A program made the position numbers and the translations under genes. Of a stretch of DNA of 47,755 bases, positions 1 to 7,173 are shown piece by piece (the stretch's first letter is position 1; the number at the start of each line of letters is the position of its first letter). The stretch is from Nitrospirota bacterium (lineage in GTDB: Bacteria; Nitrospirota; Nitrospiria; 2-01-FULL-66-17), in assembly GCA_040757335.1 (NCBI GenBank), contig JBFLXB010000030.1:1-47755 (forward strand), given 5' to 3'. The notes beneath the pieces are model-generated. The model saw only the letters and a program-made list of their open reading frames with translations. It had not been told where the DNA came from and did no database searches.

Positions 1-37
1 GCCCCCGCTCCCAGGGTCCTGAACTGCGCAGACTCGC

Positions 38-156
38 AGGTTGCTCAAAAAGCTCCAGCCGCAAGGCCGCAGCGAGGAGGAAACCGGAGCGTACTGGTTC
101 GTACGTGAGGATTTCCGACGAGCGAGAACGCAGCGGATGGACTTTTTCAGCAACTT
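38..156. repeat. Intergenic repeat at the 3' end of surA
   Basis: The ends are imperfectly inverted: GTTGCTCAAAAAG at 40-52 pairs with CTTTTTCAGCAAC at 142-154. The interior carries the words 'ggagcgtactggttcgtacgtgagga' in broken form and 'aacgcagcggatgg', which resemble the interior of the other repeats in this window, although the ends differ. The stop codon of surA (TAG, 160-158 on minus) lies just outside the right end. The element probably forms a long RNA hairpin that protects or terminates the transcript. The 37 bases to its left show nothing recognisable. Confidence 0.7.
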
Positions 157-157
157 G

Positions 158-1129
158 CTAAAGCTTGATGTCGATGTGCGCCCGCCCGCGGAGCTGCCGC
201 AGCCAGCGGTGGTAGAAGTCGGTGGCCTGCTCCTGATACACGAACTCTTCGGCCTGACGCCTGACGTCCTCCAGCGGCCGAACCGATCCGGACTCAATGT
301 CCACGACGTTGATGACGTGGAAGCCGACCGGCGAGATTATGACGGGGCTCACGTCACCCGGGCGCATGTTCTTCAACGCCGTGTCGATCTCCGGAAGCAG
401 TTCCCCCAGCCGGACGAACCCCAGATCGCCGCCGCGGGCGGCCTCCGCACCTTGCGACCGACGGCGCGCGAGTTCCCCAAAATCCGCCCCGTGAGCGGCT
501 TCGGCGCGAACGGCGTCGGCTTCGGCTCGGGCCGAGGCTGTTGCCGCGGGATCGCCGCCGGCCGGCGCTTTGATAAAAATTTGCCGGATCCGGTATCGGG
601 TGGGACGCGTGAACCGATCCGGGTGTGCGCGGTAGTACGCGTCCACGTCGGATGAATTGATCATGAGTCGCGATCGCACTTCGCGGTTGACCAGCTTCAC
701 GATCGTGAGTTCGTCTTGAACCCGTCGCCGGATCTCTTCGGAGGACGCGCCGTTCAAGCCGTCCAGGCGACGCTCCTCCGTGAGCGCCTGCACGGCGGCT
801 CGGGCTTCGTCGTCCGTGGCGGTGAGGCCCAGCGCGCGGGCTTCCTGCAGCAGCAACCGTTGGTCGATCAGCGACTCGAGCGCGTCGCGGAACGTCGGGT
901 CTTCCCGCCGGCCGTCCACTCCGGGCAGGATTTCAGCCAGGAGATTGAGCGCGGCCAGCGACCGCGAGGCGTCCACTTCGCTGGCGGTGATGAGCTCGTC
1001 GTTGACCACGGCAACCAGCCGGTCCGCGGCGGCGCCGGCAAGCGGCGTCGCCATCACCACGGCCGCGACCAGTGCCGCCATGACGCGGGTCAGCCTGCCA
1101 CTCCTGCGCTGGGGGTGCAGCCGACTCAT
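158..1129 (-). CDS. surA: SurA-like periplasmic peptidyl-prolyl cis-trans isomerase
   Basis: A 323-residue exported foldase. Residues 1-35 form a signal peptide: a basic start, a hydrophobic run (VMAALVAAVVMATPL) and AGAAA before the mature N-terminus. The next segment, with VAVVNDELITASEVD, is typical of SurA N-terminal chaperone regions. A single parvulin (rotamase) domain spans about residues 178-278 and includes the RQIFI strand, the GGDLGF motif and GFHVINV near its end. Classical SurA has two parvulin domains; one is common outside Proteobacteria. It should assist outer-membrane protein folding in the periplasm. The ATG overlaps the mfd stop (ATGA), so it is translationally coupled to mfd. 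The TAG stop abuts a repeat. Confidence 0.88.
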   Translation of the reverse strand: MSRLHPQRRSGRLTRVMAALVAAVVMATPLAGAAADRLVAVVNDELITASEVDASRSLAALNLLAEILPGVDGRREDPTFRDALESLIDQRLLLQEARALGLTATDDEARAAVQALTEERRLDGLNGASSEEIRRRVQDELTIVKLVNREVRSRLMINSSDVDAYYRAHPDRFTRPTRYRIRQIFIKAPAGGDPAATASARAEADAVRAEAAHGADFGELARRRSQGAEAARGGDLGFVRLGELLPEIDTALKNMRPGDVSPVIISPVGFHVINVVDIESGSVRPLEDVRRQAEEFVYQEQATDFYHRWLRQLRGRAHIDIKL

Positions 1130-4100
1130 GTCCGCGCCGTGGTCTCCAGTGGGGACGATGCACCAAGACGATTGAGCAATTCGACCAGGCGTTCGAACAC
1201 GAGGCTCCAGCCTCCGCCCTGGTGCGTGATCATGAACGCGTAGTCGGACAGGAACCGGACCGCACGCGGGTAGGCGCGAAGTAGCGCGTCCACCGCCTCC
1301 TTGGGCAACGGGGCGCGCGGGGTGGCGGCCACCACGATTCGGCGTTCGTCCGCTTCGACCTTCGCAATCCGCAAAGTACGCGCGAGACGCTTGATTTCCA
1401 TCGCCTCGAAGAGCCTCACGACGGGCTCCGGCAACGGTCCAAAGCGATCCTGGAGTTCCGTCCGTAGCGCGGTGAGCCGCTCGGCGGTCTCCGCAGAACC
1501 GATCCGCTTATAGATGGCGAGTCGGTCGTACGCGTCGGGGACGTACTCTTCCGGGATGAAGGCCGAGACCGGCAGGGTCAGCACCGGATCGATCTCCGGC
1601 TCGTGGTCGGCGCCGCGCAAGGCGTCCACGGCCTCCTGAATCATCTTGAGATACAGATCGAACCCCACTGCGGCGATGTGCCCGGACTGTTCCGCTCCCA
1701 AGAGGTTGCCCGCGCCTCGAATCTCAAGGTCCCGCGCCGCAATCTTAAACCCGGATCCGAGTTCGGTAAACTCCTGCAACGCCTCGAGTCGCCGGTGCGC
1801 CTCTTCGGACAACGCGGTTTCCGGCGGCACCAGAAGGATCGCATAGGCCTGGCGGCCCGATCGCCCCACCCGTCCGCGGAGCTGGTAGAGCTCCGCCAAG
1901 CCGAACCGGTCGGCGCGGTTGATGAGGATGGTGTTCGCCGAGGGAATGTCCAGCCCGGATTCGATGATGGTGGTGGAGAGCAGGAGGTCGGCTTCTTTCG
2001 CCAGGAATTTCGCCATCATCCGCTCGAGCTGTCGTTCGCTGAGTTGGCCGTGGCCGACCACCATCCGCGCTTCCGGCACCAAGCGCCCCAGTTCCTCGGC
2101 CACGCGTTCGATGTCGGCGACCCGGTTGTGGACGACGAACACCTGACCGCCGCGAGCGAGTTCCCGGCGCACCGCGTCGCGGATGATCTCAGGGTCCCAC
2201 CGGGCCAGGGTGGTGCGAATCGCGAGCCGATCAGCCGGCGCGGTTTCGATCAACGACAGGTCGCGGATCGAGCCGAACGCCATCTGGAGCGTGCGGGGAA
2301 TGGGCGTGGCGGTCAGCGTGAGCACGTGCACGTTTTTCCGGAGTTCCTTGAACCGTTCCTTGTGGCGCACGCCGAACCGTTGCTCTTCATCGACGATGAC
2401 GAGACCGAGGTCGTGAAAGACCACGTCCTTCTGCAGCAGGCGGTGGGTGCCGATCACGATGTCCACGCGGCCGTCGGCCAGACCGGCGAGCACCTCGCGC
2501 TGCTCGGTCGGCGGCCGGAACCGGCTCAGTACCTCGACCCGCACCGGAAACGGCGCGCAACGCGCCGCGAACGTCCGCCCGTGTTGTTCGGCGAGCAGCG
2601 TGGTCGGGACCAGCACCGCCACCTGCTTGTGATCCATGACAGCCTTGAACGCGGCGCGCAGCGCGACCTCGGTTTTGCCGTACCCCACGTCGCCGCACAC
2701 CAGTCGGTCCATGGGCCGCGGTCTCTCCATATCCAGCGTGACCTCCGCGATCGCTCGGGCTTGATCGGGCGTCTCCTCGTATTCGAACCCGGCGGCGAAG
2801 TCCCGGGCCTCCATGCCGTCGGGTGCGAAGGCATGGCCCTTGGCCACTTCGCGTTCCGCGTACAGCGAGAGGAGATCGGCCGCCATTCGCTGGATCGCGC
2901 GTTTGACGCGCTGCTTGGTCTTGACCCAGCCGGTTCCGCCCAGCGCCTCCAATCGCGGGGTCTTGCCCTCCACGCCGCCGTACTTCTGGACCAGGTCGAG
3001 CCGATCAATGGGGACGTATACCTTGTCGCCGCCCAGGTAGCGCAAGACCAGGAACTCGCTCTCGGTGCCGCCCATGGTCATGCGGCTCAGGCTCTCGTAA
3101 CGGCCGATCCCGTATTCGGCGTGCACTGCGAGATCCCCGGGCCGCAGCTCGTCGATGGACGACAGGAACGGCGCGAGGCGGGCGCGACGTGCAGGCCTGG
3201 CAAGGCGCTCCTTGCCGAGCAACTCTTCCTCGGTGGTCAGCAGAAGCCGCGAGGCGGAGTCGATCAGTCCTCCGGACAGTTCCCCGACCGTGACGAACAC
3301 GGGGCTTGAAGCGGTCGCGTCAGCCAAACCGTCGGGTGGAAGCTCGGCAACGGGCACTCCGTGATCCGCGGCCGAGGTCTTGAATCGCCCGACCTGCTCG
3401 GCGCTCCGACAGACGACCACGGCGATACACTCGCGGCGCCACGTGTCCAAGCGCTGGAACGCCTCGGCAATGGATGGTCTCGCTGCGCCGGGTCCGAATC
3501 GGTCCGGCGCGCCGTGCTCGACCGACAACGCGCTCCAGCCGCGCGGTGCCGCGATGGCCAGCGAGTGGAGGGTGACCACGCGTCCCAGGTGCAGCGCGCC
3601 TTCCGGGGCCGCCAGGCAACCGTCGAGCGGCGGATCGGTCAACAGGTCCGGTTCGTCCAGCACCAACAGGGTATCGAGTCGAAGGTACGAGGGCAGGGTG
3701 GAGTCGGCGTCCGCGTGGACAAACGCGGGGGCCGGGCCCACCACCACGCGCTCCACATGTCGTTGCGAGCGCTGGGTCAAGGGATCCACCAGTCGTAGGG
3801 ACGACACCTCGTCCCCGTCCAACTCAATGCGAATAGGCGTCTCCGCCAAGGGCGAGAAACAATCCACGATCCCTCCGCGGATCGCCGCCTCACCTGGCAG
3901 CGTCACCGTCGACACCACGTCGTAGCCTGCGCTCACGAGAAAGTGCGACAGCTCCTCGCGCGCGACGGTCTGACCGACTTCAATGGTTCGGGTGTATGCG
4001 CGGAACGCGGCCGGCGCGATGAGCGGAGCCCGGAGCGCGTCGATCGGCGCCACCGTGACGGCGGCGGATCCCTCCAACAACGCGGCCAGCGCCGCGACCC

Positions 4101-4410
4101 GTCGCGCTTCCAGGTCGATGGGCGGGGGGAGCGAGGGATTCCAGTCTGGGATGACCTGCACCGAGGCCCGCTCACCGGACAACGCCGAGACGAATCGGAG
4201 GTCGCCGGCCAACGTATCCGCGGCGTCGAGCGACCCCGTGATCACCAACACCGGGCCCGCGGCAGCGGCCTCACGCACCACCGCGGACTTGGCCGGCGGG
4301 CGAAGCCCTGACACGTGAACGCGGGCCTCCCCGGAACGAAGCGCCTCGCGCAGGTCGATCGACGGCACGCTGATCAAGGGAACAGTCACGGACGGGCTGG
4401 TGAGAGGCAC
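1126..4410 (-). CDS. mfd: Transcription-repair coupling factor Mfd
   Basis: Mfd removes RNA polymerase stalled at DNA lesions and recruits UvrA. The reading frame is open further upstream, to 4656, but that part overlaps rfaE2 and is not Mfd-like. I place the start at GTG 4410, 8 bases after the rfaE2 stop, giving about 1,094 residues; a second GTG at 4389 is possible. Visible in order are a UvrB-like N-terminal module (VSGLRPPAKSAVV onward), the RNA-polymerase-interacting CarD-like region (HAEYGIGRYESL), the translocase with Walker A GDVGYGKTE and DEEQ box (VDEEQRFGV), and the C-terminal TRCF domain (FIPEEYVPDAYDRL). The length is slightly below the E. coli protein (about 1,150). It lies in the same transcription unit as rfaE2 and surA. 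Confidence 0.95.
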   Translation of the reverse strand: MPLTSPSVTVPLISVPSIDLREALRSGEARVHVSGLRPPAKSAVVREAAAAGPVLVITGSLDAADTLAGDLRFVSALSGERASVQVIPDWNPSLPPPIDLEARRVAALAALLEGSAAVTVAPIDALRAPLIAPAAFRAYTRTIEVGQTVAREELSHFLVSAGYDVVSTVTLPGEAAIRGGIVDCFSPLAETPIRIELDGDEVSSLRLVDPLTQRSQRHVERVVVGPAPAFVHADADSTLPSYLRLDTLLVLDEPDLLTDPPLDGCLAAPEGALHLGRVVTLHSLAIAAPRGWSALSVEHGAPDRFGPGAARPSIAEAFQRLDTWRRECIAVVVCRSAEQVGRFKTSAADHGVPVAELPPDGLADATASSPVFVTVGELSGGLIDSASRLLLTTEEELLGKERLARPARRARLAPFLSSIDELRPGDLAVHAEYGIGRYESLSRMTMGGTESEFLVLRYLGGDKVYVPIDRLDLVQKYGGVEGKTPRLEALGGTGWVKTKQRVKRAIQRMAADLLSLYAEREVAKGHAFAPDGMEARDFAAGFEYEETPDQARAIAEVTLDMERPRPMDRLVCGDVGYGKTEVALRAAFKAVMDHKQVAVLVPTTLLAEQHGRTFAARCAPFPVRVEVLSRFRPPTEQREVLAGLADGRVDIVIGTHRLLQKDVVFHDLGLVIVDEEQRFGVRHKERFKELRKNVHVLTLTATPIPRTLQMAFGSIRDLSLIETAPADRLAIRTTLARWDPEIIRDAVRRELARGGQVFVVHNRVADIERVAEELGRLVPEARMVVGHGQLSERQLERMMAKFLAKEADLLLSTTIIESGLDIPSANTILINRADRFGLAELYQLRGRVGRSGRQAYAILLVPPETALSEEAHRRLEALQEFTELGSGFKIAARDLEIRGAGNLLGAEQSGHIAAVGFDLYLKMIQEAVDALRGADHEPEIDPVLTLPVSAFIPEEYVPDAYDRLAIYKRIGSAETAERLTALRTELQDRFGPLPEPVVRLFEAMEIKRLARTLRIAKVEADERRIVVAATPRAPLPKEAVDALLRAYPRAVRFLSDYAFMITHQGGGWSLVFERLVELLNRLGASSPLETTART

Positions 4411-4418
4411 TCGGCTGG

Positions 4419-4922
4419 TCAGGTCCTGGTCGGTTTGGCGGTCGCGCGGTCCAAGATGCGGCGCACGAGCCCGCTGGTGGACGCGCCGGGCACGAGGGGA
4501 AGGGAGACGACCTTCCCGCCGCGGGCCTGCACTACCTCGCGCCCCACGATCCGGTCCACCGGCCAGTCGCCGCCCTTGACCAGCACGTCCGGCTGGAGTG
4601 CCGCGATCACGTTGCCGGGGTCCGGCGCGTCGAAGATCGTGACAAAATCCACGCACGCGAGCGCAGCCAGCACCTCGGCCCGCTCCTGCTCCGGCACGAG
4701 CGGCCGCTCCGGCCCCTTGAGCGCGGAGACCGAGGCATCGCTGTTGATCGCTACGATCAAGAGATCACCGAGCGAACGGGCTTCCTGCAAGTAACGCGTG
4801 TGGCCGATGTGAAGGAGATCAAAACAGCCGTTCGTAAAGACGACACGGCGACCATCTCTCCTGGCAGCCGCCGTGAGTTGGGCGAGTTCAGAAACCCTCT
4901 TGAGCTTGGGCGTTGTCAACAA
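4419..4922 (-). CDS. rfaE2: D-glycero-beta-D-manno-heptose 1-phosphate adenylyltransferase
   Basis: A 167-residue nucleotidyltransferase that makes ADP-heptose for LPS inner core. The family signature FTNGCFDLLHIGHTRYL gives the HxGH motif. Later motifs are LVPEQERAEVLAAL and LVKGGDWPVDRIVG. It equals the C-terminal half of bifunctional HldE/RfaE; the kinase half is absent here and must be encoded elsewhere. The start is TTG (4922-4920); a tandem TTG follows. A promoter at 4936-4965 would give only a 6-nt leader. gmhA, another heptose gene, is close by on the same strand. Confidence 0.92.
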   Translation of the reverse strand: MLTTPKLKRVSELAQLTAAARRDGRRVVFTNGCFDLLHIGHTRYLQEARSLGDLLIVAINSDASVSALKGPERPLVPEQERAEVLAALACVDFVTIFDAPDPGNVIAALQPDVLVKGGDWPVDRIVGREVVQARGGKVVSLPLVPGASTSGLVRRILDRATAKPTRT

Positions 4923-4935
4923 GTCGCTGCTGGAA

Positions 4936-4965
4936 ACTATAACCGTTTGCCCGGCGGGGTTGCAA
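4936..4965 (-). promoter_or_regulatory. Sigma-70-type promoter of rfaE2-mfd-surA
   Basis: On the minus strand, TTGCAA (4965-4960), an 18-bp spacer and TATAGT (4941-4936). The predicted start of transcription is near 4929, leaving about 6 nt before the TTG start codon. The same two hexamers with the same spacing occur in front of the histone-deacetylase-like gene. Confidence 0.6.
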
Positions 4966-4973
4966 GAATTGCC

Positions 4974-5150
4974 CTTCCCATTTACGGGGTCGCGCGCCTG
5001 TTTCCACTCGTGGGTTCGGTCTCTCTGTACGCGACCGGGCTACTCGGCTTCAATCTGTTCTTCGGCGACGCCTACAAAGGCAGCGGTAGCCTGGAGGGCG
5101 GAGGGCATCTCGGTGCGGGGGCGGGGCTGCTGAGAGCCACGATTCAGTGA
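4974..5150 (+). pseudogene. Possible C-terminal remnant of an outer-membrane beta-barrel protein
   Basis: The 321-bp gap between rfaE2 and the next minus-strand gene holds an open stretch that ends in TGA at 5148-5150. Its last residues read VSLYATGLLGFNLFFGD, then HLGAGAGL. This resembles alternating aromatic/glycine beta-strands of small outer-membrane barrels. Third codon positions are GC-rich, as in real genes here. No start, signal peptide or ribosome site is present upstream, because the frame runs into rfaE2 antisense. I read it as a decayed fragment; chance is possible. The rest of the gap holds the rfaE2 promoter and nothing else I can name. Confidence 0.3.
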
Positions 5151-5243
5151 GGACGTCGGTCCAACGACATTCTGATGCGAACAGGCGACAATCGGTTTCT
5201 GGGTTCCCGCCCCGAGGGAATGACGTATCAGGAGAGATCGCCT

Positions 5244-6227
5244 TCAGGACTTCTTCGGTCTGTCCCGTTCCAGGGTTTCGATCACCCCCGCCGCCAATAA
5301 CGGAAACATAATCTCGTGGTGTCCCGTCAGCGTGTAGCCTCGACCGCCGGCTTGGGTGGGGCGGCGGACCACGTTGGTGACGGGGCGGTAGTGTTGGGTG
5401 AAGTCCATGTTCACGGTGGTGAAGTTGACGACGCGATGGCCCAAGTTGCGGGCAATGGTCACGGCTTTGAGGAACACCTCCGGAAGCAGAACCGCTGATC
5501 CCAAGTTGAGATACACGCCGCCTTCGAGGTGAGCGACCACGGCGGTCAGGCGCTTGAAGTCTTCCAGCGACGTCGCGCCGATTGCGGCGCCGTCGGCCGA
5601 GGGGTGCATGTGGATGATGTCGGTGCCGATCGCCACGTGCACCGTCGCTGGGATGCCCAGGCGGCTGCAGGTGGCCAGCAGACTCATGTTCTTGTACGGA
5701 AACTTGCCGCGCAGGATCGCATCGCCCACGGCCTGACCCATGCCGAGGCCGCGCTTCGCGCCGGCGCTGATCGCGGCGTTGAGCAACTCCGCGGTGTCGC
5801 GGGCCATGCCGAAGCTGCCGTCGTCGATCCCGGCCTCCACTTCCTCGGATGTCTTGCCTACCAACGCCAGCTCCAGGTCGTGGATGATCCCGGCGCCGTT
5901 CATGGCGAGGCATGAGACCACGCCGCGTTTCATCAAATCGATCAGAATCGGATTCAGCCCGACCTTGATGGGGTGGGCGCCCATGCCCACGATCACGGGG
6001 CGGCGGGTGCGGGTGGCACGCGCGATGTCGGCGATCACGGCCTTGAGCGTGCGGGCCGCGAGGATATCGGGCAGGGTGTCGAGGAAGCTCGCGAGGCTTT
6101 GGCCCTTGCGGTGGGGCCGGCCGATGTCTTCGACGCGGACTTTGCTGGGGCGCGATTGCGTGGAATAGGTTTTGACCCTCGAGAAGTCGAGGGGCGGGAA
6201 CCGTGGACTGCGGCGGCGGGGCTTCAA
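5244..6227 (-). CDS. Deoxyhypusine-synthase-like protein lacking the catalytic lysine motif
   Basis: A 327-residue protein of the deoxyhypusine synthase fold. The N-terminal half has MGAHPIKVGLNPILIDLM, followed by a HMHPSADGAAIG segment and a GGVYLNLGSAVLLPEVF segment, matching NAD-binding and core strands of the family. True synthases modify eIF5A through a lysine in a C-terminal SGA...EA.SWGK motif. Here the equivalent end reads GYTLTGHHEIMFPLLAAGV and has no such motif. Bacteria lack eIF5A, so the substrate is unknown; a polyamine or small-molecule reaction is possible. The start is TTG at 6227, 52 bases after gmhA, so it is probably cotranscribed with gmhA. The start choice is moderately sure. 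Confidence 0.75.
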   Translation of the reverse strand: MKPRRRSPRFPPLDFSRVKTYSTQSRPSKVRVEDIGRPHRKGQSLASFLDTLPDILAARTLKAVIADIARATRTRRPVIVGMGAHPIKVGLNPILIDLMKRGVVSCLAMNGAGIIHDLELALVGKTSEEVEAGIDDGSFGMARDTAELLNAAISAGAKRGLGMGQAVGDAILRGKFPYKNMSLLATCSRLGIPATVHVAIGTDIIHMHPSADGAAIGATSLEDFKRLTAVVAHLEGGVYLNLGSAVLLPEVFLKAVTIARNLGHRVVNFTTVNMDFTQHYRPVTNVVRRPTQAGGRGYTLTGHHEIMFPLLAAGVIETLERDRPKKS

Positions 6228-6279
6228 CGCAGGGTGAGCGAATTCGGGTCGGTGGCGCCGAATCCCGACGGGACGGGGG

Positions 6280-6861
6280 TCACCGGCCCGGTGGGAACAG
6301 GGCGTCTTCCACCAGCTCGCACAACACGTGTGCCAGCGTGATGTGCGTTTCTTGAATGCGCGGGGTGCTGTTGGACGGCACGATGAAGGCGTGATCGACC
6401 AGGGACGCGAGCTTTCCCCCGTCCTTGCCCGTGAAGGCGATCGTCACCATCCCCAGGGGCTTTGCCGCGTCGACGCCGCGCAACACGTTGGGCGAATTGC
6501 CGCTGGTGCTCAACGCGATCGCCACGTCGCCTTTGCGCCCGAATGCCCGCACCTGCCGGGAGAAGAGGTCCTGAAAGTCGTAGTCGTTGCTGATGCTGGT
6601 CACGACCGAGGGGTCGGACGCCAACGCGATGGCCGGCAGCCCGTCGCGGTCGCGGTTGAAGCGGTTGACCAACTCGCCGGCGATGTGGGAGGCGTCGGTC
6701 GCGCTGCCCCCGTTGCCGAACAGCAGCACCTTGTGGTCTTTCTTGTACGCCGTCACGATTTTTTTGGCTACGTCGGCGATCTGGTTCTCGTATTGCGCCA
6801 GGAACGCCTCTTTGACCGAGATGCTGTCTTTGAACGAGCGGCGGATTTGATCGATCATCAC
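6280..6861 (-). CDS. gmhA: Sedoheptulose-7-phosphate isomerase GmhA
   Basis: A 193-residue SIS-domain enzyme making D-glycero-D-manno-heptose 7-phosphate, the first step of LPS heptose synthesis. Visible family motifs are LLFGNGGSATDASHIAGEL (substrate-binding loop), DPSVVTSISNDYDF, ALSTSGNSPNVL (SIS core) and IQETHITLAHVLCE near the C-terminus, which carries catalytic Glu and His. The start is ATG 6861; a second in-frame ATG follows at 6858. It is the first gene of the minus-strand run and has its own strong promoter. rfaE2 downstream catalyses a later step in the same pathway. Confidence 0.95.
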   Translation of the reverse strand: MMIDQIRRSFKDSISVKEAFLAQYENQIADVAKKIVTAYKKDHKVLLFGNGGSATDASHIAGELVNRFNRDRDGLPAIALASDPSVVTSISNDYDFQDLFSRQVRAFGRKGDVAIALSTSGNSPNVLRGVDAAKPLGMVTIAFTGKDGGKLASLVDHAFIVPSNSTPRIQETHITLAHVLCELVEDALFPPGR

Positions 6862-6900
6862 GAGTGGACGGTCGGTTCCGAGCGGTTGAGACCCGGCGAC

Positions 6901-6929
6901 ATCTTAAGCACGGTGCTCAAGGTTGTCAA
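6901..6929 (-). promoter_or_regulatory. gmhA promoter with an embedded palindrome
   Basis: On the minus strand, TTGACA (6929-6924), a 17-bp spacer and TAAGAT (6906-6901), giving a predicted start near 6894 and a 33-nt leader. The spacer and half of the -10 box are covered by a 9-1-9 palindrome at 6903-6921 (CTTAAGCAC-G-GTGCTCAAG, one mismatch). Such placement is typical of a repressor operator. Confidence 0.6.
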
Positions 6930-6993
6930 GGTGAGGTCGGGGGGGTATCATCTGCTACGCGTCGTGCGCAGGGATCGCGCGCGGCGCACTTAA

Positions 6994-7170
6994 CCCGGAT
7001 TATTCATGAATCTTTCTGCTGCAACCGCGGATCCGCCGCTGCACCGGGCGGTCTCGCCGCTCAGTCGGTCAACGGACTGCAGGGAGTACGCCTCCCTCCT
7101 TCGCGGCTCCGAGCGCCCGGCTCGCTGGCGTTTGCGCGGTTTCGCGACGAACGCTCATGAATAATCCGGG
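6994..7170. mobile_element. Miniature inverted-repeat element (177 bp)
   Basis: A perfect 16-bp terminal inverted repeat, CCCGGATTATTCATGA at 6994-7009 and its reverse complement at 7155-7170, bounds a GC-rich core with no coding capacity. It lies in the 312-bp gap between the divergent gmhA and HEAT-repeat genes. The right end stops 3 bases before the ATG of the HEAT gene. No transposase is nearby, so any movement would need one encoded elsewhere. The remainder of the gap holds the gmhA promoter. Confidence 0.7.
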
Positions 7171-7173
7171 ATA

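Noticed and set aside
1603-3309. Long plus-strand open frame (568 residues)
   Set aside because: It lies wholly antisense to mfd, has biased His/Arg/Gly composition and no family motif; a by-product of GC-rich codon use.
5244-6227. Genuine deoxyhypusine synthase acting on eIF5A
   Set aside because: The catalytic lysine motif is absent and bacteria lack eIF5A.
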